NCBI GenBank assembly: GCA_947565865.1
Contig: CANOHT010000001.1
Span: forward strand, 1 to 64,000
Reading direction: 5' to 3'
Source: an uncultured Clostridia bacterium
Lineage (GTDB): Bacteria; Bacillota; Clostridia; Christensenellales; Aristaeellaceae
DNA: 64,000 bases
Shown here: positions 59,271 to 64,000 of the stretch, in pieces
Numbering within the stretch: the first letter of the stretch is position 1
Layout of the letters: each line of letters opens with the position of its first letter
Position numbers and translations under genes: made by a program
The notes under the pieces: generated by a model
Database searches by the model: none
The model's input: the letters and a program-made list of their open reading frames with translations, nothing else
Told to the model about the DNA's origin: nothing

Positions 59271-60530
59271 ATGAAAAGAAAAGCTGTAATATTCAGCATC
59301 CTCTGCGTACTGATTCTGCTCTCCGTCACCGGCGCGTATGCAATGCAGATCTTTGTCAAAACGCTTACGGGCAAGCATATCACCCTGGAGGTAGAGCCCA
59401 CTGACCGCATCGAGGATGTCAAAGCAAAAATCCGGGACAAGGAAGGCATTCCCGTCGAACAGCAAAGGCTGATCTTTGCCGGAAAACAGCTGGAGAATGG
59501 GAATACGCTGCAGGATTACAGCATCCAGAAGGATTCAACCCTTCATCTTTCGACGATCCATGCGCATGATTGGCGTGATATTTGGATCACCCAGGACGGA
59601 TACCATTGGCATCCATGCGCAGCGGAGGGATGCACGCTGACCGAGCCTGCTCAGATGGATGAATACGGCCCCTGCGCGGGAGGTCAGGCAACATGCCAGC
59701 AGCGCGCAGTCTGCACGGTCTGCCATACGGCATACGGCGCTCTTGCTCCCCACACACCGGGGGAGAAGGCAACCTGCCAGCAGCGCGCGGTCTGCACGGT
59801 CTGCCATGCGACATACGGCGCTCTCGCTCCCCACACGCCGGGGGAGAAGGCAACCTGCACACAGCCGCAGGTCTGCACGGTCTGCCAGAAAGAGCTTGTT
59901 CCAGCCATGGGACACGCCTATCAGACGAAAACAACCGCACCCACCTGCTCAGAAAGAGGTTACGTCATCGATACATGTGCGGTCTGCGGGGACAGCTATA
60001 CGGATGAAGTCATCCAGCCGCTGTCCCACTGGTACGCACGGTGGACGCCTGAGGACGGCGCGACCCACAGCGCGGCTTGCAAGCGCCGTGGATGCCAGCA
60101 CCGGCGGGCGGTTCCCTGCACACTTTATCAAATCACCTTGGACGGCGAAAGCGTCGCCGCCTGCCCGGTGTGCGGCAGGCTGGGCGATCAGCAAATGCTC
60201 CCCCGCAAGAACGTCCTGCTCTCCGCCATGAAGCCCGGCGCTGTTCCGCAAAAAGGCGAATTGGCCGCATGGCTGCTGCAGCTCCCCGGGGAGCAGGCGG
60301 CTTTCGCCATCGCGGTGGCTTATGAATACGCCGGCAGCATCGAGCCGTTTCATGGGACGGTTGAGGTTGCCATTCCGCTGAACCTTACAGGCGGTTTTTC
60401 CGTGATGGACGCCTCCCCGCATGATGGCGAAGCCGGCCGCAAAGAGATTCCCTTCGCTTATAAGGACGGTATGCTGACCTTTCATACCGATACGGCAGGC
60501 TTCTTCCTGGTCGTACCGGCAGCAGCGTAA
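59271..60530 (+). CDS. Secreted protein with an N-terminal eukaryote-like ubiquitin domain, Cys-rich repeats and C-terminal beta-domain
   Basis: A 419-residue exported protein. Residues 1-24 are a signal peptide ending VTGAYA; signal peptidase I should cut directly before ubiquitin Met1 (residue 25). Residues 25-93 match eukaryotic ubiquitin at 57 of 69 positions. Changes by ubiquitin numbering: T12H, S20T, T22R, N25D, Q31R, P38V, D39E, D52N, R54N, S57Q, N60S, E64D. All seven lysines (6, 11, 27, 29, 33, 48, 63) and Leu8/Ile44 are kept. From position 70 the tail diverges (STIHAHDW), so no Gly-Gly end exists. Then come a GYHWHPC segment, 27-residue Cys repeats (about 140-210), further CxxC motifs and a beta-domain ending FFLVVPAAA. 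There is no LPXTG or C-terminal membrane helix. The ATG at 59271 has GAGG upstream; an ATG at 59247 does not. The function is unknown: host-ubiquitin mimicry or a reused stable fold are both possible. Confidence 0.93.
   Translation: MKRKAVIFSILCVLILLSVTGAYAMQIFVKTLTGKHITLEVEPTDRIEDVKAKIRDKEGIPVEQQRLIFAGKQLENGNTLQDYSIQKDSTLHLSTIHAHDWRDIWITQDGYHWHPCAAEGCTLTEPAQMDEYGPCAGGQATCQQRAVCTVCHTAYGALAPHTPGEKATCQQRAVCTVCHATYGALAPHTPGEKATCTQPQVCTVCQKELVPAMGHAYQTKTTAPTCSERGYVIDTCAVCGDSYTDEVIQPLSHWYARWTPEDGATHSAACKRRGCQHRRAVPCTLYQITLDGESVAACPVCGRLGDQQMLPRKNVLLSAMKPGAVPQKGELAAWLLQLPGEQAAFAIAVAYEYAGSIEPFHGTVEVAIPLNLTGGFSVMDASPHDGEAGRKEIPFAYKDGMLTFHTDTAGFFLVVPAAA
59688..59890 (+). repeat. 81-bp tandem repeats inside the ubiquitin-domain gene
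   Basis: Units start at 59688, 59769 and about 59850 (the third partial). Each encodes 27 residues of the pattern ATCQQRAVCTVC followed by TAYGALAPHTPGEK. The first two units are nearly identical in DNA, indicating recent duplication. Confidence 0.88.
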
Positions 60531-60569
60531 AGCCCTGTTTCATGCGCAGGAAGACGCCTCCTTCTCCTG

Positions 60570-60611
60570 GAATGAGCAAAGGCCGCCAAACAAGGCGGCC
60601 TTTGCTCATTC
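60570..60611. terminator. Strong bidirectional hairpin terminator
   Basis: A perfect 18-bp stem (60570-60587 with 60594-60611) with loop AAACAA lies 39 bases past the ubiquitin-domain gene and 6 bases past the convergent DeoR gene's end. U-tracts are short, but the stem is very stable. Confidence 0.75.
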
Positions 60612-60617
60612 CTATCA

Positions 60618-61316
60618 TCAGTCTTCCATCACACAGGCATCCACCTGTTCCAGGCGGCACAGGTTATAGCAGTAGGTCTTCCCGCGTTTGCTGCTGTCGC
60701 ACAGGAAGATGTGCTGACGGCTCTGCTCCAGCATGACCCGGCGGATGTGGTTCTCCTCGGAGGAGGCGTCGGTGATCCGCCCGTCCTCGGACACCCCCCG
60801 GCTGGAGAAGAAGAAGACATCCGCGTTGAAGTGGCGCACAAAATCCGCCGCATAGTCCCCCACATAGGCCGAGGAGTTATGCAGCATCAGCCCGCCGGTG
60901 CAGTAGGTTTTGTGGGAAAGCCCGCTGAGCACCTGGGCGGTTTTCATGCCGTTGGTCACGATGGTCAGGTTCTGGTAGCCCTCAAAGTATTTGATAAGGA
61001 ACATCACCGTGGAGGAGGCGTCCATGAAAATAACCTGCCCATCCCGCAGATACTGCGCGGCCCGGGCCGCCACATCCCGCTTGGCCGCTACGTTCTGCTG
61101 CTCCCGCAGGAACAGCGGAAGCTCGCGCTGCACCCCGTCAATCAGCGCCGCGCCGCCGTGCAGACGCTTGACCAGTCCCCGACGCTCCAAGGTCGTCAGA
61201 TCCCGCCGGATGGTGGCCTCGCTGGCGTAAAGCCTCTGCGCCAGGTTTTTTACCGTATCCGTCTGCCGCTCCCGCAGGCAGGCGATGATCTGATCCAGAC
61301 GTTCGTATTCCAGCAT
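60618..61316 (-). CDS. DeoR-family transcriptional regulator
   Basis: A 232-residue sugar-phosphate-responsive repressor: N-terminal HTH (ERLDQIIACLRERQTDTVKNLA ... EATIRRDLTTLERRGLVKR, in two parts) with the signature LHGGAAL, and a C-terminal sugar-isomerase-like DeoRC domain (IFMDASSTVMFLIKYF; FFFSSRGVSEDGRITDA). It is divergent from the epimerase-dehydrogenase-kinase operon it likely controls. The ATG at 61316 follows AGGAGC; ATG 61334 is an alternative. Confidence 0.9.
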   Translation of the reverse strand: MLEYERLDQIIACLRERQTDTVKNLAQRLYASEATIRRDLTTLERRGLVKRLHGGAALIDGVQRELPLFLREQQNVAAKRDVAARAAQYLRDGQVIFMDASSTVMFLIKYFEGYQNLTIVTNGMKTAQVLSGLSHKTYCTGGLMLHNSSAYVGDYAADFVRHFNADVFFFSSRGVSEDGRITDASSEENHIRRVMLEQSRQHIFLCDSSKRGKTYCYNLCRLEQVDACVMED

Positions 61317-61333
61317 AGCTTCGCTCCTGCTCA

Positions 61334-61343
61334 TTTTTGATTG
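61334..61343 (-). promoter_or_regulatory. Putative DeoR operator half, regulator side
   Basis: TTTTTGATTG on the plus strand; its exact inverse CAATCAAAAA lies at 61432-61441. Another partial GATTGATTG is between them (61357-61365). It sits just upstream of the regulator start. Confidence 0.45.
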
Positions 61344-61388
61344 TTTTTGTGTCAAGATTGATTGTTTTCGCAATGTTCGCGCCACCTA

Positions 61389-61417
61389 TTGCGTACTTCG
61401 GCGCATATTGCTATGAT
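61389..61417 (+). promoter_or_regulatory. Promoter of the pentose-type operon
   Basis: TTGCGT (61389-61394), exact 17-base spacing, TATGAT (61412-61417). Transcription should start near 61424, just before the operator half-site at 61432. Confidence 0.6.
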
Positions 61418-61431
61418 TCAGTATAGCACAG

Positions 61432-61441
61432 CAATCAAAAA
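61432..61441 (+). promoter_or_regulatory. Putative DeoR operator half, operon side
   Basis: CAATCAAAAA, the exact inverted copy of 61334-61343, positioned just after the predicted transcription start of the operon, where a bound repressor would block initiation. Confidence 0.45.
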
Positions 61442-61465
61442 CGAGCAAGAAGGGAAACGATCCGC

Positions 61466-62152
61466 ATGAATCAGCCGCAGCTATCCCCGTCGATGATGTG
61501 CGTACCCAGCTGGCAGGATGTCAGCGGGCTGCTCCGGGAATTGGAGGCCCAGGGCGTGGAGTGGCTCCATGCCGACGTGATGGACGGCGTATTCGTCCCC
61601 AACCTGATGCTGGGCACGGAAAGCATCCGCCATCTGCGCCGCGCCAGCCGCATTCCCCTGGATCTTCACCTGATGATGATGGATCCGGAAACCAAGCTGG
61701 ACTGGTTCGACATTCAGCCCGGCGAATTCGTGTCCGTCCACGCGGAGAGCACCCGCCATCTGCAGCGGGCGCTGGGAAAAATCCGTGACCTGGGCGCGCG
61801 GCCCATGGTGGCGCTGAACCCCGCCACGCCCCTTTGCGCCATCGAGGATGTCCTGGCGGACGTGGAGGGCGTACTGCTGATGACGGTCAACCCCGGCTTC
61901 GCGGGGCAGAAGCTTGTGCCCCAGACCATCGAAAAAATCGCCCGCCTTCGCCGTTATTTGGACGATGCCGGACGGTCGGAGGCCCGCATCGAGGTGGACG
62001 GCAACGTCAGCTTTGACAACGCCGTTCGCATGCGGGCTGCCGGCGCGGACATCTTCGTCTGCGGCACATCCAGCATATTCCGCGAGGGCGGCACGCTGAA
62101 GGAAAACATCGCCAGGCTGCGAGCCTGCGCATCCAGGGAGGAAACGGCATGA
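61466..62152 (+). CDS. Ribulose-phosphate 3-epimerase family protein
   Basis: A 228-residue TIM-barrel epimerase for pentulose- or hexulose-phosphates. The first metal/catalytic cluster WLHADVMDGVFVPNLMLG, then LDLHLMMMDPE, VSVHAEST, the VNPGFAGQKLVP loop, and EVDGNVSFDNA (catalytic Asp) are all intact. The local operon suggests a catabolic, not housekeeping, member (as in allulose or pentitol pathways). The start follows AAGAAGGG and the end overlaps the dehydrogenase start by 4 bases. Confidence 0.9.
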   Translation: MNQPQLSPSMMCVPSWQDVSGLLRELEAQGVEWLHADVMDGVFVPNLMLGTESIRHLRRASRIPLDLHLMMMDPETKLDWFDIQPGEFVSVHAESTRHLQRALGKIRDLGARPMVALNPATPLCAIEDVLADVEGVLLMTVNPGFAGQKLVPQTIEKIARLRRYLDDAGRSEARIEVDGNVSFDNAVRMRAAGADIFVCGTSSIFREGGTLKENIARLRACASREETA

Positions 62153-63195
62153 TGATGAAAGCGGATCGGCTTCACGCCATCGGCGATCTGCGCTGCGACA
62201 GCGTGGATGTCCCTCAGCCTCAGGGAACGGAGCTGCTATTGCGTGTGGGTGCCTGCGGCATTTGCGGCAGCGACCTGCCCCGCGTCTTCGAGCACGGCAG
62301 CAGCAACGGAAAATATCCCCTGACCATTGGTCATGAATTCGCAGGGGAGGTCGTGGCGGCGGGCAATCAGGCGGACGCCTCCCTCCTCGGCGCGAGGGGC
62401 GCGGTGTTCCCGCTCATCCCCTGCCGAACCTGCGATCCCTGCCTCACAGGCAGCTATGCCATGTGTGAGCGCTACGATTATCTTGGTTCCAGACGGGACG
62501 GCGGCTTTGCGGAATACTGTTTGCTGCCCTCCGCCTGGCATCTGATCCGCGCCGAAAAAGCCTCCATGGAGACCCTGGCCATGACCGAGCCCGCCTGCGT
62601 GGCTCAGCACGCCGTCCGCCTGAGCGGCATCACAGCCGGTCAGCTGGCGGTCATCTACGGCGCGGGGCCCATCGGCATGATGGCGGCCCGCTGGGCGGAG
62701 CTCTTCGGCGCGAAGGCCCTGCTGGTGGACATTGCCAAGGACAAGGTGGCCTTCGCCAAGGCCCACGGGCTGGACGCCGTCCGCGGCGATCAAGAGGACA
62801 TTGAGCAGGCCATCCGCGCCCGGCATCAGGGCAAGCTGGCGGACGCGGCCATTGAGGGTACCGGCGCCTCCGCTGCCCTGGCGGGCTGCATCGCCTGTGT
62901 GCGGGCCAAGGGCACGGTGGCGCTGCTGGGCAATCCCATGGGTGATACGCGCCTGCCGCTGAAGCTCCACTCCATGGCGCTGCGCAAGGAGCTGACCCTG
63001 CGCGGCGTATGGAATTCCAGCCGAGCCCCCTACCCGGTGGACGAATGGGCTTACACGGTCGCCATGATGGACGCAGGCCGCTTCGCCGTCCAGGACCTCA
63101 TCACCGACCGTCTGACCCTGGAGCAGCTGCCCCAGGCCATGGCGGACATCCGCGGCGGCACGCGGAAAATCGTCAAGGCGATGGTCGTGCTATGA
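62149..63195 (+). CDS. Zinc-dependent sugar-alcohol dehydrogenase (MDR family, galactitol-1-phosphate dehydrogenase-like)
   Basis: A 348-residue medium-chain dehydrogenase. Catalytic zinc ligands are Cys in GACGICGSDL and His/Glu in IGHEFAGEV; structural zinc is held by CRTCDPCLTGSYAMC. The NAD-binding motif is VIYGAGPIGMMAARWAELFG. It likely oxidises a polyol or polyol phosphate (GatD/tagatose-type or xylitol/arabitol dehydrogenase-like) to a ketose for the kinase encoded next. It overlaps both neighbours by 4 bases. Confidence 0.9.
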   Translation: MMMKADRLHAIGDLRCDSVDVPQPQGTELLLRVGACGICGSDLPRVFEHGSSNGKYPLTIGHEFAGEVVAAGNQADASLLGARGAVFPLIPCRTCDPCLTGSYAMCERYDYLGSRRDGGFAEYCLLPSAWHLIRAEKASMETLAMTEPACVAQHAVRLSGITAGQLAVIYGAGPIGMMAARWAELFGAKALLVDIAKDKVAFAKAHGLDAVRGDQEDIEQAIRARHQGKLADAAIEGTGASAALAGCIACVRAKGTVALLGNPMGDTRLPLKLHSMALRKELTLRGVWNSSRAPYPVDEWAYTVAMMDAGRFAVQDLITDRLTLEQLPQAMADIRGGTRKIVKAMVVL

Positions 63196-64000
63196 AGACG
63201 GTCATCGGTATTGACTACGGCACGCAGACCGCCCGGGCGGTGCTTGTCGACGCTGCCGACGGCACGGTGCTGCTCAGCAGCCAATATGCGTATCCTCACG
63301 GCGTGATGCCGGGCGATCTGGCCAGCGCGGAGGACTACGACGAGGGCCTTGCGCATTTGCTGAAGGCGGTGACGCCGCCGCGGTGGCGGGATACCGTCGC
63401 GGCCATCTGCGTGGACGCTACCTCCCTCACCCTGGTTCCTCTGAACAGGGAGGGGGACGTCCTGTGCCGCGAGACCGATCTGGCGGCGCACCCCCAGGCC
63501 CAGATCAAGCTGTGGAAGCGTCACAGCGCCCAGTCCCAGGCGAACGAGGCCCTGGCTTTAGCCCGGAGGACGGGCCAACCCTTTCTGGCCCGTACCGGCG
63601 GCAGCCTTTCCTGCGAATGGACGCTGCCCAAGCTGCTGGAAATGCGCGACGGGGCGCCGGAGGTCTACCGGCGGATGGATGCCGCCATGGATCTGTGCGA
63701 GTACCTGACCTTCCGCCTGACGGGCCGCCTGACCCGGAGCACCGGCTCCATGGCCTTCAAGGGACTGTGGGCGGAAGACCTGGGCTTTCCCGCAGAAACC
63801 TATCTGGACGCGCTGCGCCCCGGCTTCGGCGCGGAATACCGCCGACTTCTCCGGGGGCAGGTGCTCCGTCCCGGGGATGCCACCGGCACGCTTCACCCTC
63901 AATGGCAGCGGCTCCTAGGCCTTGGCCCGAACGTCGTCGTGGCTTCCGGGGTGCTGGACGGTCACACCGCCCTGGCGGCGCTGGGCGCTTTGACGCCCGG
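63192..64000 (+). CDS. FGGY-family carbohydrate kinase, ribulokinase-like (cut by window end)
   Basis: The first 269 residues of an open frame that runs off the window. The N-terminal ATPase motif VIGIDYGTQTARAVLVD, AICVDATSLTLVPL, the ribulokinase-type IKLWKRHSAQSQANE and LPKLLEMRDGAPEVYRR point to L- or D-ribulokinase in the FGGY family; YDEGLAHLLKAV is also ribulokinase-like. The ATG overlaps the dehydrogenase stop. With the epimerase and dehydrogenase it would channel a pentitol or pentulose into the pentose-phosphate pathway. Confidence 0.88.
   Translation, partial: MKTVIGIDYGTQTARAVLVDAADGTVLLSSQYAYPHGVMPGDLASAEDYDEGLAHLLKAVTPPRWRDTVAAICVDATSLTLVPLNREGDVLCRETDLAAHPQAQIKLWKRHSAQSQANEALALARRTGQPFLARTGGSLSCEWTLPKLLEMRDGAPEVYRRMDAAMDLCEYLTFRLTGRLTRSTGSMAFKGLWAEDLGFPAETYLDALRPGFGAEYRRLLRGQVLRPGDATGTLHPQWQRLLGLGPNVVVASGVLDGHTALAALGALTP

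Noticed and set aside
57456..64000. Search for E1, E2, E3, JAB-type protease or deubiquitinase partners of the ubiquitin-domain protein
   Set aside because: None of the neighbouring genes has an E1 adenylation motif, an E2 catalytic Cys context, a RING/HECT pattern or a JAMM motif; the zinc-ribbon gene at 57456 is the common clostridial zf-trcl type, not a RING.
1..64000. CRISPR arrays, rRNA genes, riboswitches, T-boxes, insertion sequences
   Set aside because: I saw no regularly spaced short repeats, rRNA signatures, T-box or common riboswitch cores, and no intact transposase. Weakly conserved structured RNAs could be missed by eye.

Overview
This GC-rich window carries many conserved bacterial housekeeping genes in short, tightly overlapping operons with good Shine-Dalgarno sites. 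Several point to a Bacillota (Clostridia-type) genome: cdaA-cdaR (c-di-AMP synthesis), comEC-holA, a long-form hpf, a DegV protein, an LplABC-type sugar importer and IclR/DeoR/GntR sugar regulators. Secreted proteins, including a sugar-binding protein, use plain signal-peptidase-I sites. Placement in an uncultured gut or rumen clostridial lineage is an inference from gene content; there is no rRNA in the window to test it.

Layout. 0.3-3.7 kb: a GH13 amylase-type enzyme, a DUF3788 protein and an AraC/GyrI regulator. 4-11.4 kb: holA, comEC, two metallo-beta-lactamase-fold proteins, hpf, a glycerophosphodiesterase and a small conserved protein. 11.6-22 kb: an ABC-F ATPase; the cdaA-cdaR operon with an unknown membrane protein and an rRNA methyltransferase; an operon of NYN/LOTUS, GT8, HD and membrane-anchored proteins; and a GntR regulator. 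22.4-30.4 kb: two GT2 glycosyltransferases converging on a phosphonate-biosynthesis operon (phosphonopyruvate decarboxylase, nucleotidyltransferase, cytidylyltransferase-PEP mutase fusion), then a secreted CapA-like protein and an Lrp-aminotransferase pair. 30.6-36.9 kb: DegV, two coiled-coil membrane proteins, two tandem M28-type membrane peptidase paralogues (one apparently inactive), TrmO, an Xre regulator and MscL with a zinc ribbon. 37-38.2 kb: a tRNA-Leu(CAA) unit with a degenerate tRNA-like copy, then about 1 kb of AT-richer, gene-poor DNA.

38.2-52.4 kb is a large carbohydrate-utilisation locus. A near-consensus promoter drives about ten minus-strand genes (two beta-propeller glycosidase-like proteins, an ABC importer, a large glycosidase-like protein, an aldo/keto reductase, ribokinase, a SIS protein and RbsD/FucU). 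A second near-consensus promoter drives a DapA-family lyase and an IclR regulator divergently. Both promoters carry the same 11-base motif just downstream of the -10 box. 52.5-57.7 kb holds phosphoglucomutase, an AlkZ/YcaQ-type protein, a CPBP protease with its TetR regulator, and a zinc-ribbon protein. 61-64 kb is a DeoR-controlled pentose-type operon (epimerase, dehydrogenase, FGGY kinase cut by the window end).

The most exciting feature is at 59271-60530: a predicted secreted protein whose mature N-terminus is a ubiquitin domain. It is identical to eukaryotic ubiquitin at 57 of the first 69 positions and keeps all seven lysines, but the LRLRGG conjugation tail is replaced by a cysteine-rich repeat region and a C-terminal beta-domain. 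The signal-peptidase site falls immediately before ubiquitin Met1. No E1, E2, E3 or deubiquitinase-like gene is nearby. It looks like a eukaryote-derived ubiquitin recruited into an exported bacterial protein, somewhat like the exported ubiquitin reported from Bacteroides fragilis but with a different architecture.
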